Counted from the stretch's first letter, positions 37,538 to 47,485 are shown. The stretch is DNA of 64,000 nucleotides from Brevibacterium jeotgali (GCF_900169175.1 NZ_FXZM01000008.1:121141-185140), one strand, 5' to 3'. Numbers and translations: made by a program. Notes: generated by a model from the sequence alone, not told the origin.

Positions 37538-37629
37538 TCGTTGTCGCATTCCGTCATGCTGCGGTCTTCCCGCTCCCCCGGAAACACGCGGATCTTCTGG
37601 CCCACATGACTGTGCGCGTCATGTCATGA

Positions 37630-37643
37630 CGGCATCGATGCCG
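37630..37643. promoter_or_regulatory. 14-bp perfect palindrome before the ABC operon
   Basis: CGGCATCGATGCCG lies 65 bases upstream of the binding-protein start. It could be an operator for the operon; the regulator is unknown. I see no convincing promoter hexamers in 37538-37707. Confidence 0.4.
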
Positions 37644-37707
37644 GTGAGGGCACTGCTTTCCCTACTGTGACGGTCATCGCACTGACGCACAGGGAGAACC
37701 GCACAAC

Positions 37708-39375
37708 ATGACCGACTCGCCGCCGCACCGGCTACGCTCGCACCGTCCATACGCACTCGCGGTCACCGCCGCAGCCTCCGTTCTCGCCCTCACAGCGTGC
37801 GGAGGGCACCACGCCTCCGTCACCTCCACCTCCTCAGCGGACGCAGCCGCCCCCGCGGAGGTCATCACGTACGGCCACCAGCAGGAGCCGCCCTGCGTCC
37901 ACGGCGGCTGGATCGAGCAGGGCTACCTCTCGCACCAGGTACTCGACGCGCTCGTGTCCCTGGGCGACGACGGCACGGTCGAGCCATGGCTCGCCACCGA
38001 CTGGGACGTGTCCGACGACGACCTCACCTGGACGTTCCACCTGCGCGAGGAGCCGACGTTCTCCGACGGCACACCCGTCGACGCCCAGGCGATCGTGGAC
38101 AACATCGACTACTGGCTGGAGGGCGGCAACAGCACCGCCCGGGTCTGGCTGGAGGGCTATGTCCAGGACGCCACCGCGGTCGACGACCACACCGTGGAGA
38201 TCGCACTCGCCGATCCGTACCCGCTCCTGGCGGAGAACCTCACGCAGCCGTACTTCGGCATCCAGTCGCCCACCGCGCTCGCCACCCGTTCTGCGGAGGA
38301 GAACTGCTCCGCTCCGATCGGTTCCGGTCCCTTCACCGTCACGGAATGGAACCGCGGGACGAACATCCTCCTCGACCGCCGCGACGACTACGACTGGGCG
38401 CCTGCCACCGCCGCGTCACAGGGACCCGCGAGGGCGCAGCGGATCGATTGGCGCTTCCTGGCCGACCCCACTGCCCGCACGGCCGCCCTGCGCGCCGGAG
38501 AACTCGACGCGATCTACGACGTCCAGGCGTTCGAATGGACGAAGCTGCAGGACGAGGGCTACGAGACGCACCTCTACAACACCCCGGGCCGCCCGCAGCA
38601 GATCAGCTTCAACACGACGCGCGCACCGTTCGACGATCGGCGGGTCAGGCAGGCCTTCGCGCTCAGCCTCGACCGCGAGGCCGTCGTCGAATCCGTCGGC
38701 AAGGGCGTCATCCCCTACGAGGGCAACGGGCCCGTCGGCAAAGCGACCGACGGATACAGCCAGACCGCCGCCGACCGCTACTCGTTCGACCCCGACGAGG
38801 CGAACCGCCTCCTCGACGAGGCCGGATGGACGCAGCGCGCGACGGACGGCACGCGGCTCAAGGACGGCGAGCGGCTGGACGTCGAGTTCCCCTACGCCGG
38901 GGGCCGCACGATCAACCAGGACGGCGCCGCGATCATCCAGGGACTCCAGCAGCAGGCCGAGGCCATCGGATTCGAGGTCACCCTCATCCCCTTCCCACCG
39001 TCCGAAGCCGCTGCCGGGGCCTACACCGGGCAGGACGAGTATGACCTGTCGATCGGCTACTGGACCTCGATCAACGCGGGGATCCTGCACGTCATCTGGC
39101 AGCAGGAGGTCGGCGGAGAGCCGAACGCGTCGAACTCCGCCTTCTTCTTCGACGACGACCTGGAGGACCTCATCCGCACCGCGAACTCGACCACCGACCC
39201 CGACGCACAGAACGCCCTCTACCGGCAGGCCCAGGAGTTCATCGCCGACGAAGCACTGTCGATCGGCGTCTACGACCGCCTCAGCACGCTCGCCGCGAGC
39301 CCCCGGCTCCACGGCCTCCGTCAGGAGAACTCGCAGGGAGGACCGGTCTTCCATGACGCATACCTCGAGGACTGA
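37708..39375 (+). CDS. ABC importer family-5 substrate-binding lipoprotein
   Basis: The 555-residue lipoprotein has a lipobox ALTAC with C31. The SBP_bac_5 domain opens YGHQQEPPCVHGGWIEQGYLSHQVLDALVS and has LTWTFHLREEPTFSDGTPVDAQ and GSGPFTVTEWNRG. The EPPCxxGGW opening is reminiscent of a subgroup of peptide-type binding proteins that sit beside luciferase-like monooxygenases. The ligand is probably not a simple peptide. It is the first gene of a five-gene operon; the next gene overlaps its end by 23 bases. Confidence 0.87.
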   Translation: MTDSPPHRLRSHRPYALAVTAAASVLALTACGGHHASVTSTSSADAAAPAEVITYGHQQEPPCVHGGWIEQGYLSHQVLDALVSLGDDGTVEPWLATDWDVSDDDLTWTFHLREEPTFSDGTPVDAQAIVDNIDYWLEGGNSTARVWLEGYVQDATAVDDHTVEIALADPYPLLAENLTQPYFGIQSPTALATRSAEENCSAPIGSGPFTVTEWNRGTNILLDRRDDYDWAPATAASQGPARAQRIDWRFLADPTARTAALRAGELDAIYDVQAFEWTKLQDEGYETHLYNTPGRPQQISFNTTRAPFDDRRVRQAFALSLDREAVVESVGKGVIPYEGNGPVGKATDGYSQTAADRYSFDPDEANRLLDEAGWTQRATDGTRLKDGERLDVEFPYAGGRTINQDGAAIIQGLQQQAEAIGFEVTLIPFPPSEAAAGAYTGQDEYDLSIGYWTSINAGILHVIWQQEVGGEPNASNSAFFFDDDLEDLIRTANSTTDPDAQNALYRQAQEFIADEALSIGVYDRLSTLAASPRLHGLRQENSQGGPVFHDAYLED

Positions 39376-40402
39376 CACCGCATACACGCACCCCACCGCG
39401 CCCGAGGCCGCAGTCACGCATCAGCCGTCCGACGCGTCCCGGCCCGGCACCGACCGGACCCGCGGGGCGACCGTCGCCCGCACCGCCACCGTGCGGATCA
39501 TCGGTGCGCTGGTGGTCCTGTGGGGCGCCGCAACCGCAGCGTTCCTCGCGCAGGTCGCCCAGCCCGGGGATCGCGCGACGACGATCCTCAACCTGCGCTC
39601 CGGCCAGTTCCAGGAGCGGACCGCCGAAGAGACCGCACCCGTCGCCGCCGAGTACGGCTTCGACCAGCCGGTCCTCGCCCAGTACGTCGACTACCTGGGC
39701 GGACTGCTGCGCGGCGACCTCGGCACCTCCTATCAGCAGCACAGGCCGGTGTGGGACGTCATCGCCGAGCAGCTCGCACCCACGACGGTGCTGAGCGTCT
39801 CTGCGATCGCGGTCGCGTGGATCCTCATGATCGTGTGGACGACGCTCACCGCGGGGCGGGCCCCCTGGCTGCGCGGCGTCGGCTCCTCCCTGGAGATCGC
39901 CGCCGCCAGCCTCCCCCACTACTGGCTGGGCGTGCTCCTCCTGCTGAGCCTCGCGATGCAGCTGGACCTGTTCCCGGTCGTGGGCCGCGGGGCCGTCGGC
40001 CTCGTGCTCCCGGTGCTGACGCTGGCGATCCCGCTCGCCGGATTCCTGGGCCAGGCCGCGCGCACGGACTTCGAACGAGCACTCGCGCAGCCGTTCGTAC
40101 TGAGCGCACGGATCCGCGGCCTGTCCGACACCGGCGTCCGCCTGCGCCACGCACTCAAGCACTCGCTGCGCTCACCGCTGCAGCTGACCGGCTGGGCCCT
40201 GGGCGCGACGGTGTCCGGCGCGGTGGTGGTGGAGAGCGTGTTCAGCCGCAGCGGGATCGGCCGTGTGCTCGTGGCCGCGATCGAATCGCAGGACCTGCCC
40301 GTCGTCACCGGGATCGTCGTCCTCATCGCAGCCGTCTACGTCGTCGCCGGCCTGCTCGTCGATGCCCTCACTCTCACCCTCGACCCCCGGAGGAACGCAT
40401 GA
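39353..40402 (+). CDS. ABC importer permease, DppB/OppB type
   Basis: The 349-residue permease starts inside the binding-protein gene with GGGAGG upstream. After a ~45-residue polar N-terminus come membrane helices and DppB landmarks: QPVLAQYVDYLGGLLRGDLGTSYQQHRPVWDVI, SLPHYWLGVLLLLSL, and the ATPase-contact loop ARIRGLSDTGVRLRHALKHSLRS. It pairs with the following DppC-type permease (ATGA overlap). Confidence 0.9.
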   Translation: MTHTSRTDTAYTHPTAPEAAVTHQPSDASRPGTDRTRGATVARTATVRIIGALVVLWGAATAAFLAQVAQPGDRATTILNLRSGQFQERTAEETAPVAAEYGFDQPVLAQYVDYLGGLLRGDLGTSYQQHRPVWDVIAEQLAPTTVLSVSAIAVAWILMIVWTTLTAGRAPWLRGVGSSLEIAAASLPHYWLGVLLLLSLAMQLDLFPVVGRGAVGLVLPVLTLAIPLAGFLGQAARTDFERALAQPFVLSARIRGLSDTGVRLRHALKHSLRSPLQLTGWALGATVSGAVVVESVFSRSGIGRVLVAAIESQDLPVVTGIVVLIAAVYVVAGLLVDALTLTLDPRRNA

Positions 40403-41301
40403 CCACCCCACCCGCACACGCCGAGGCCGTCGCCGGTATCGCACGCAGCGACCGGACCGGGAGCTCGGCCGCGTCCGCCTCACGCGCACGGCGCGCCGCC
40501 GCCGCTCTGCCGCCCCACGTCTGGGTGGCAGGAGCGGGACTCGCGGTGTTCGCCGTCGCGGCCGTCTCACCCGGAGTGCTGGCACCCGGCGATCCGGGCG
40601 AGATCGACCTCGCCGCGACGCTGAGCGGCCCAAGCCTCCAGCACTGGTTCGGCACCGACGAACTGGGCCGCGACCTCTACACCCGCGTGGTGCACGGGAC
40701 GCGGGACTCGCTGGCAGTGGGGCTGGGAGCGGCGGCCGTCAGCCTCATCCTGGCACTGGCGCTGGCCTCCCTCACCCTGACGGGGCACGCAGTCGCAGTG
40801 GTGGTCGACCGCATCATCGAGGTCCTCTTCGCGTTCCCCACCCTGCTGCTCGCGCTGCTCGTGGTCGGGATGTTCGGCCCGAGCCCCACGACGCTCGCAG
40901 TCGCGGTGGGGATCGGCTCCGCACCGGGATACGCCCGGATGATCCGCGCCCAGCTGCACGCGGCGGCGGACTCCGGCTACGTCGAGGCGGCGACCGTGCT
41001 GGGGCACCCGCGCACACGGATCCTCATGCAGCACGTGCTGCCGAATGCTCTGCGACCACTGGTGGGGGTCTTCACGATGTCGATCGGCCAGTCGATCGTG
41101 TGGGCCTCGAGCCTCGCGTTCCTGGGGCTGGGCGTCGCGCCGCCGTCGCCCGAATGGGGCGCGCTGCTGGACGCGGGCCGCACATACCTCACGGCCGCCG
41201 GATGGCTGGTCGTCGTCCCGGGGCTCGTCATCGTCGCACTCTCACTCTCCACGACCGCTGTGGGAGCGCACCTGCGCGACCGTCTCGAAGGAGGACGCTG
41301 A
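40399..41301 (+). CDS. ABC importer permease, DppC/OppC type
   Basis: The 300-residue permease shows LQHWFGTDELGRDLYTRVVHGTRDSL, the DppC signature near the N-terminus, and the coupling motif GYVEAATVLGHPRTRILMQHVLPNA. PPSPEWGALLDAGR precedes the last helix. It is coupled to the DppB gene by ATGA and is followed by the ATPase gene after one base. Confidence 0.92.
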   Translation: MTTPPAHAEAVAGIARSDRTGSSAASASRARRAAAALPPHVWVAGAGLAVFAVAAVSPGVLAPGDPGEIDLAATLSGPSLQHWFGTDELGRDLYTRVVHGTRDSLAVGLGAAAVSLILALALASLTLTGHAVAVVVDRIIEVLFAFPTLLLALLVVGMFGPSPTTLAVAVGIGSAPGYARMIRAQLHAAADSGYVEAATVLGHPRTRILMQHVLPNALRPLVGVFTMSIGQSIVWASSLAFLGLGVAPPSPEWGALLDAGRTYLTAAGWLVVVPGLVIVALSLSTTAVGAHLRDRLEGGR

Positions 41302-41302
41302 C

Positions 41303-43237
41303 ATGACCACGACACTCACGACACAGGCATCGGCCACCGATGGCGCCCTCGCCCCCGTGGGCGCAGCCGGGAGCACGACCGGTGCGCACCCCGACCCCAC
41401 GGGTCCCCGCAGAACCGGGTTCGAGGCCCACACACCTTCCGCTGCGCTGCTGAGCGTCCGCGATCTCACGATCGGATTCGAGCACATGGACGGACCGCTG
41501 GTCCGCGGCGTCTCGTTCGATCTGCACCGTGGCCGCTGCGTCGCCCTGGTCGGCGAATCCGGATCGGGAAAGAGTCTGACCGCCCGCACCCTCGTGGGCC
41601 TCACCGGTCCCGGCGCGCAGGTGGCCGCAGAATGCCTGGTGCTGGGTGAGGGCCGGTCTGCGGTCCCGGGTGCGGACGACCCGGGTGCGGACGACCCGGG
41701 CACGAGCGGCCTGGGCGCCGACTCCGGCACCCTCGACCTGCTGCGCCTCACCCCACGCGATTGGCGACGGGTGCGCGGAGGCCGGATCGGGTTCGTGCTC
41801 CAGGACGCGCTCGTGTCGCTCGATCCCCTGCGGCGCGTCGGTGCGGAGATCGACGAGGCCCTGCGCGTCCACACCGGGCTCTCCCGTCGAGCCCGGAAGG
41901 AAGAGGTCCACCGCCTGCTCGCGGATGCGGGTGTGCCGGAACCTCGGCTGCGTGCCCGAGAACGACCCGCCCAGCTGTCCGGAGGGCTGCGGCAGAGGGC
42001 CCTCATCGCCTCCGCCCTGGCAGCCGGCCCCGAGGTCCTCATCGCCGACGAGCCCACGACTGCTCTGGATGCCACGGTCCAGGCCCAGGTCCTCGAGCTG
42101 CTGGCCCAGCGGCGCGCGGCCGGCCAGTCGCTCATCCTCATCAGCCATGACCTGGCGGTCGTCGCGGAGCTCGCCGACGAGGTGCTGGTCATGCGCGCCG
42201 GCGAGGTCGTCGAGCAGGGCTCCCCCGAGCAGATCCTCTCCACCCCCAGCCACCCGTACACCCGCGCTCTCATCCAGGCGGTCCCCGGCCCGCACACGCG
42301 GGGTCGGAGACTTGCAGGCGAGGGCGGGGGCGAGGTTCCGAGGGAGGCGGCGCCGGACGCGCACGAGTCGGCAGGGGCCTCGGCGTCGGTGCTCGAGGTG
42401 CGAGGCGCACGCAAGTCCTTCCGCCCGCCCGGCGGCGAACGCCGGGTCGCGGTCGACGACGTGTCCTTCGTGCTGGGCCGGAGCGAGGTGCTGGGCATCG
42501 TCGGCGAATCCGGGTCGGGGAAGTCGACGACCGGGCGGATCGTGCTCGGTCTCGAGGACCTGGATGGCGGGCACGTCCGCCTGCTGGGAGAGAACTGGTC
42601 GTCTGCACCGGAGGCGCGACGGCGGGTGCTGCGGCACCGACTGTCCGTCGTGTGGCAGGACCCGCTCAGCTCGTTCGACCCGCGGTGGCCCGTGCGTCGC
42701 ATACTCGACGATGCGATCCGCGCGGCGACGCGCGCAGACGACCGGTCGGGCACCCCGCAGCCGGACGCCGGTGCAGAGAGCACTGTCGAGCAGCTGCTCG
42801 AGTCGGTGGGCCTCGCACCCGCCATCGCCGAACGGGATCCGCGAACGCTGTCAGGAGGTCAGCGGCAGCGGGTGGCGATCGCCCGCGCACTGGCTGCGTC
42901 GCCCGACGTGCTCGTGCTCGACGAGGCGGTGTCCGCCCTCGATGTCTCCATCCAGGCCCAGATCCTCGACCTGGTCCACGACCTGTGTGCCCGGCGGGGT
43001 CTCAGCTGCCTCTTCATCTCCCACGATCTGGGAGTCATCGCGCACCTGAGCGACCGCGTCCTCGTCATGAAGGACGGCGCGGTCGTCGAAGAGGGGCACC
43101 CGCAGTCCATCTTCGAGGATCCCCAGCACCCGTACACACGAACCCTGGTCGACAGTGCCCTGGGCCTCGTGTCCACGACGGCCGCACGTACACCAGCACA
43201 CACTCACCCACCCACCGGCACACTCACGGAGGCCTGA
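41303..43237 (+). CDS. ABC importer ATPase, fused DppD-DppF type
   Basis: The 644-residue protein has two complete ABC domains in one chain. Walker A GESGSGKS occurs in both halves; the signatures are LSGGLRQRALIASAL (first) and LSGGQRQRVAIARAL (second). The Walker B regions are VLIADEPTTALD and VLVLDEAVSALD. Oligopeptide-type TPTSHPYTRALIQAVPG-like tails close each half. It is a natural fusion of the usual separate D and F subunits. The first half contains a low-complexity PGADDPGADDPG insertion. Confidence 0.93.
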   Translation: MTTTLTTQASATDGALAPVGAAGSTTGAHPDPTGPRRTGFEAHTPSAALLSVRDLTIGFEHMDGPLVRGVSFDLHRGRCVALVGESGSGKSLTARTLVGLTGPGAQVAAECLVLGEGRSAVPGADDPGADDPGTSGLGADSGTLDLLRLTPRDWRRVRGGRIGFVLQDALVSLDPLRRVGAEIDEALRVHTGLSRRARKEEVHRLLADAGVPEPRLRARERPAQLSGGLRQRALIASALAAGPEVLIADEPTTALDATVQAQVLELLAQRRAAGQSLILISHDLAVVAELADEVLVMRAGEVVEQGSPEQILSTPSHPYTRALIQAVPGPHTRGRRLAGEGGGEVPREAAPDAHESAGASASVLEVRGARKSFRPPGGERRVAVDDVSFVLGRSEVLGIVGESGSGKSTTGRIVLGLEDLDGGHVRLLGENWSSAPEARRRVLRHRLSVVWQDPLSSFDPRWPVRRILDDAIRAATRADDRSGTPQPDAGAESTVEQLLESVGLAPAIAERDPRTLSGGQRQRVAIARALAASPDVLVLDEAVSALDVSIQAQILDLVHDLCARRGLSCLFISHDLGVIAHLSDRVLVMKDGAVVEEGHPQSIFEDPQHPYTRTLVDSALGLVSTTAARTPAHTHPPTGTLTEA

Positions 43238-43239
43238 GC

Positions 43240-44718
43240 ATGACCCGACCACTCCTCTTCAACGCATTCCTCATGAACACCCCATCGCACATCCAGCACG
43301 GACAGTGGCGTCACCCCGACGCCCGGCAGACCGAGTTCGAGGGCCTCGACCTGTGGATCGACCTCGCCCGCACGCTGGAGCGCGGACTCTTCGACGCGAT
43401 GTTCTTCGCCGACGTGTCCGGCCTCTACGGGCCCGCCGACGGCGTGTACACCGACAACGTGCACGAAGGCCTGCAGATCCCCAGCAACGACCCCACCGTC
43501 CTGCTGGGTGCGCTCGCGGCGGTGACGGAGAGGATCGGGCTCGCCACGACCTCGAATGTCATGCAGAACCACCCGTTCAACTTCGCCCGTCAGATCTCGA
43601 CCCTCGACCACCTGTCGAAGGGACGGGCCGCGTGGAACATCGTCACCTCGACCCAGGAGAACGCTGCCCGCAACTTCGGGCTGCCCGCACTGGTGGAGCA
43701 CGACGCGCGCTACGAGTGGGCGGAGGAGTACGTGGACGTCGCCTACAAGCTGTGGGAGGGCTCGTGGGACGAGGACGCCGTGCTGGTCGACCGTGAGGGC
43801 GGCCGGTACGCCGACCCCGCGAAGATCCACAAGATCTTCCATTCCGGCGAGCGCTACCGGGTCGAGGGCCCGCATCTGCCGGCACCCAGCCCCCAGCGCA
43901 CGCCGCTGCTGTTCCAGGCCGGCGGCTCACCGCGCGGCATCGCGTTCGCGGCGCGCCACGCGGAGGCCGTCTTCATCGCGCCGCCGAATCCGGAGGTCGC
44001 CCGCGACCACATCGCGAAGACCCGTGCGCAGGCGGTCTCCGCAGGGCGCCGTGCCGATGACATCCGGTTCTTCCCGGGCATGAGCTTCGTCATCGGTTCG
44101 ACGGAGGCCGAGGCGAAGGCGAAGGAGGCCGAGCTGCTCGAGTACGCCTCCGACACCGGCTACACCACCCACGCGTCCCTGGGAATCCGACCCGATGGTT
44201 CCCGCCTGCCGTCGGACACGCCCCTGTCCGCGATCCCGAACAACGGTGGCCGGGGCCACGTCGAGTGGCTGCGCGCGGGTCTGGGCCGTGAGCCGGTCCT
44301 GGGCGATCTGGCGCGGGAGCGGATGATCGGCCGCACCGTCGTGGGCACTCCCGATCAGATCGCGGATTCCCTCGAGACGTGGCGCGATGCGGGCGTCGAC
44401 GGGATCAACGTCGTCAACTGGCGCCTGCCCGACAGCTACGAGGAGTTCATCGACGATCTGCTGCCCACCCTGCAGGAGCGTGGACTCGCGAAGACGGAGT
44501 ACGGGGAGGCCACGACGCTGCGCGGACGCATCTTCGGCACCGACCGCCTGCCGGAGCGGCACCCGGCAGCGCAGTACCGGGGCGCATTCGGTGAGGATGC
44601 GGCTGCGGGATGGGGTGCAGCTGTGGGACGGGGCGCGGCTGCGGGGCAGGGCGCGGCCACGGGAGAGGGCGCAGCGGCGCAGCGCGTCGAATCGGCGCCC
44701 TCATCAGTCGCCGGCTGA
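43240..44718 (+). CDS. FMNH2-dependent monooxygenase, NtaA/SnaA/DszA family
   Basis: The 492-residue luciferase-like TIM-barrel enzyme begins PLLFNAFLMNTPSHIQHGQWRHPDARQ. Family motifs are WIDLARTLERGLFDAMFFAD, NHPFNFARQISTLDHLSKGRAAWNIVTS, and LLFQAGGSPRG. Relatives oxidise aminopolycarboxylates, dibenzothiophene sulfone or other organosulfur compounds using FMNH2 from a separate reductase. It is two bases downstream of the ABC ATPase, so the importer probably supplies its substrate. No flavin reductase is visible. The C-terminal ~30 residues are a Gly/Ala repeat encoded by an 18-bp array. Confidence 0.88.
   Translation: MTRPLLFNAFLMNTPSHIQHGQWRHPDARQTEFEGLDLWIDLARTLERGLFDAMFFADVSGLYGPADGVYTDNVHEGLQIPSNDPTVLLGALAAVTERIGLATTSNVMQNHPFNFARQISTLDHLSKGRAAWNIVTSTQENAARNFGLPALVEHDARYEWAEEYVDVAYKLWEGSWDEDAVLVDREGGRYADPAKIHKIFHSGERYRVEGPHLPAPSPQRTPLLFQAGGSPRGIAFAARHAEAVFIAPPNPEVARDHIAKTRAQAVSAGRRADDIRFFPGMSFVIGSTEAEAKAKEAELLEYASDTGYTTHASLGIRPDGSRLPSDTPLSAIPNNGGRGHVEWLRAGLGREPVLGDLARERMIGRTVVGTPDQIADSLETWRDAGVDGINVVNWRLPDSYEEFIDDLLPTLQERGLAKTEYGEATTLRGRIFGTDRLPERHPAAQYRGAFGEDAAAGWGAAVGRGAAAGQGAATGEGAAAQRVESAPSSVAG
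44605..44676. repeat. 18-bp coding tandem repeat in the monooxygenase 3' end
   Basis: Four imperfect 18-bp units fill 44605-44622, 44623-44640, 44641-44658 and 44659-44676. They encode a GWGAAV/GRGAAA/GQGAAT/GEGAAA tail outside the conserved enzyme domain. Confidence 0.9.
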
Positions 44719-44767
44719 CAGCTGGACCGCTGCCGACCGACTCCGAACGGCTGACGTCTGAAACGAA

Positions 44768-44833
44768 GAGACACCAGCTTTCATCAGACCGCAGAACTTC
44801 TTTCCTCTGCGGTCTGATGAAAGCTGGTGTCTC
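44768..44833 (+). repeat. Palindromic intergenic repeat, copy 4 (perfect)
   Basis: Twenty-eight-bp arms (44768-44795 and 44806-44833) pair without a mismatch around the loop ACTTCTTTCC. It is the best-preserved copy and sits between the convergent monooxygenase and Clp ATPase genes. Confidence 0.95.
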
Positions 44834-44857
44834 TCGCTGCGGGCGTCGCCGAGTCCG

Positions 44858-47470
44858 TCAGCCAGTGGTGAGGGCGGGCTGCGCAGGCCCGGCCGGCACG
44901 ACGGGGACCACGCTGAGCGCATCGCCCTCCACCGTGACCCTCACACGGTCGCCCTCGTGCACGGCGGAGGCGACGAGGAGGTCCGCGATCGCATCATCCA
45001 GTTCGCGCTGGATCACGCGGCGCAGCGGACGCGCTCCGTACTCGGGTTCGTATCCGCGGTCCGCGATGAGGTCCACGGACGCGTCGTCGACCGTGAGCGC
45101 GATGCCCTGTGCGGCCAGACGTGCTTCCGAATCCTTGAGCTGCAGGCGGACGATCGTACGCAGCTGCTCCCGATCGAGCTTGCGGAACAGCACGGTCTCG
45201 TCGATCCGGTTGAGGAACTCCGGACGCATGACCTCCCGCAGGCGGCCCATGACCCTGCTGCGGACCTCCGCATCCGCACCGGTCCCCGACCCGTCGCCGG
45301 CGGAGAACCCGATGGTGCCGATCGAGCTCGTGAGGAACTCCGATCCCAGGTTCGAGGTCATGATGATGACCGTGTTCCGGAAGTCGACCGTGCGCCCCTG
45401 ACCGTCGGTGAGGCGCCCGTCGTCCAGCACCTGCAGCAGCAGGTTGAAGACGTCCGGGTGAGCCTTCTCGACCTCGTCCAGCAGCACGACGGAGTAGGGA
45501 CGGCGCCGCACTCGCTCGGTGAGCTGACCGGCCTCGTCATAGCCGACGTAGCCGGGAGGAGCACCGACCAGGCGGCTCACGGTGTGCTTCTCGCCGAACT
45601 CGCTCATATCGAAGCGGACCATCGCGTCCTCGTCGCCGAACAGCGACGTCGCGAGCGCCCGTGCGAGCTCCGTCTTGCCCACGCCCGTGGGTCCGAGGAA
45701 CAGGAACGACCCGACCGGCCGGCTGGCGTCGCTCATGCCCGTGCGACTGCGCCTCACCGACCGCGCGACGGCGGCCACCGCGTCGTCCTGGCCGACGACC
45801 TGCTCGTGCAGCTCCGTCTCCAGGCTCCCGAGCCGCTGGCGGTCGTTCTGGGTGAGGCGTGCGACCGGGACGCCCGTCGCCCGTGCGACGACCTCTGCGA
45901 TGCGCTCCTCGTCGACGGGAAGGACCTCGTCCGACGTCCGGTCACCGGCCGCCCCCGCCGAGGTCCCGGCCCCGGGCTGCTTCTGGTAGGCCGCGGCGAT
46001 CTGCTCCTGCACACCGACGATCTCGTCGCGCAGGCGGGCGGCGTCCTCGAAGAGCTCCGCCGCGACGGCTGCGCTCTTCTCCTTCTCGAGCTTGTCCTCG
46101 TTCTCCTTGAGTGCGGCGATGTCGATCGTCGGCACCCGGGTGAGGCTCACGCGGGCCCCGGCCTGGTCGAGCAGGTCGATCGCCTTGTCCGGCAGCTGTC
46201 GGTCCGTGATGTAGCGGGAGGACATCTCCACGGCCGCGCGCACCGCCTCATCCGTGTACCGGACCTGGTGGTGCTCCTCGTAGCGCTCCTTGAGGCCCAT
46301 GAGGATCGTCACCGCGTCGTCGCGCGACGGCTCGTCCACCGTCACCGGCTGGAAGCGGCGCGCGAACGCGGGATCCTTCTCCACACGGCGGAACTCGTCG
46401 AGCGTCGTCGCGCCGATGAGACGCAACTCGCCCCGGGCCAGGCGCGGCTTGAGGATGTTCCCGGCGTCCATGCCGCCGGAGTCACCGCCGCCACCGGCGC
46501 CCAGCACCGTATGCACCTCGTCGAGGAAGACGATGAACTCGCCCTCGCCGTCGCTGATCTCGTCGAGCATCGTCGTGAGGCGCTCCTCGAAGTCACCGCG
46601 GTACTTGGTGCCGGCGAGCATCGCCGCCAGGTCGATGGAGATGACGCGCTTGCCGCGCAGCAGTGCGGGGACCTCGTCGGCGATGATCGCGCGCGCCAGT
46701 CCTTCCACGACGGCGGTCTTGCCGACGCCCGCTTCGCCCAGCAGCACCGGGTTGTTCTTCGTCCGGCGAGCGAGGATCTCGATGGCCTCGGCGATCTCCT
46801 CGGTCCGCCCGATGACCGGGTCCAACCGGTCTTCGCGGGCTTCGGCCGTGAGGTCGTGGCCGTAGGCGTCGAGCATCGGGGTGGCGGACTCTCCGAACTC
46901 CGTGTCCATGCCGTCCTCGGACTGGCCGAAGGCCTGACCGGATTCGGCCGCCTGCGCTGCGGCCTGCTGCAGCGACTGCGGGGTGACCCCCGCGCTCACG
47001 AGCAGCTGACCGACGGATGATTCCTGATTCAGCACGAAGGCGAGGAACACGTGCTCCGGGTCGATGTACGTCGAGCCGAAGCCGCGTGCCACCTGGTAGG
47101 CGTCGAGCAGCGACTTCTGGGTCGCCTGCGTGAGCGCCACCTGCCCCGGCACTCGGGACTCGGCGCGTTCGGGCAGTCGGGCTTCCGCCGCCTGCGCGAT
47201 CGCCTTCGGGTCCGCGCCCGTCGCTGCGACCTGGGCGCTGATCTGATCGTGCTCCATCATGACGCGGAGCAGGTGGAGGACATCGACCTCCGCATGACCG
47301 TGCTCTGCGGCGAAAGTCCCCGCAGCGCCCAGCAGCTCGTGCGTGCGGCGCGTGAGCAGGCGCGTGATGTCGACGGGCCGACGAGCGCGGCCCTGATTCT
47401 GCAGCAGACGGGCGAGGAACTCCTCGAAGGAATCGCCGCCCGCACCGGATGATCCGAAGAAGGTTGCCAA
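44858..47470 (-). CDS. ClpC-like HSP100 Clp ATPase
   Basis: The 870-residue AAA+ unfoldase has an unusual FFGSSGAGGDSFEEFLARLLQ leader and Clp N-repeats to ~180. Walker A sites are GEAGVGKT near 245 and GPTGVGKT near 593. Only ~75 residues, with a UVR-like AELFEDAARLRDEI, join the AAA domains, so it lacks the long ClpB middle domain. IGF at the usual ClpP-contact position suggests it feeds ClpP. It starts with TTG, six bases after GGGAG. A HAIR element just upstream predicts HspR control. Confidence 0.87.
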   Translation of the reverse strand: MATFFGSSGAGGDSFEEFLARLLQNQGRARRPVDITRLLTRRTHELLGAAGTFAAEHGHAEVDVLHLLRVMMEHDQISAQVAATGADPKAIAQAAEARLPERAESRVPGQVALTQATQKSLLDAYQVARGFGSTYIDPEHVFLAFVLNQESSVGQLLVSAGVTPQSLQQAAAQAAESGQAFGQSEDGMDTEFGESATPMLDAYGHDLTAEAREDRLDPVIGRTEEIAEAIEILARRTKNNPVLLGEAGVGKTAVVEGLARAIIADEVPALLRGKRVISIDLAAMLAGTKYRGDFEERLTTMLDEISDGEGEFIVFLDEVHTVLGAGGGGDSGGMDAGNILKPRLARGELRLIGATTLDEFRRVEKDPAFARRFQPVTVDEPSRDDAVTILMGLKERYEEHHQVRYTDEAVRAAVEMSSRYITDRQLPDKAIDLLDQAGARVSLTRVPTIDIAALKENEDKLEKEKSAAVAAELFEDAARLRDEIVGVQEQIAAAYQKQPGAGTSAGAAGDRTSDEVLPVDEERIAEVVARATGVPVARLTQNDRQRLGSLETELHEQVVGQDDAVAAVARSVRRSRTGMSDASRPVGSFLFLGPTGVGKTELARALATSLFGDEDAMVRFDMSEFGEKHTVSRLVGAPPGYVGYDEAGQLTERVRRRPYSVVLLDEVEKAHPDVFNLLLQVLDDGRLTDGQGRTVDFRNTVIIMTSNLGSEFLTSSIGTIGFSAGDGSGTGADAEVRSRVMGRLREVMRPEFLNRIDETVLFRKLDREQLRTIVRLQLKDSEARLAAQGIALTVDDASVDLIADRGYEPEYGARPLRRVIQRELDDAIADLLVASAVHEGDRVRVTVEGDALSVVPVVPAGPAQPALTTG

Positions 47471-47485
47471 GAGAACTCCCGAAAG

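Noticed and set aside
37454..37707. Possible small RNA gene in the gap before the ABC operon
   Set aside because: Beyond repeat copy 3 and one 14-bp palindrome I see no promoter-terminator pair.
44858..47470. Clp ATPase annotated as ClpB
   Set aside because: The long middle coiled coil of ClpB is absent, and a UVR-like linker and an IGF tripeptide are present.
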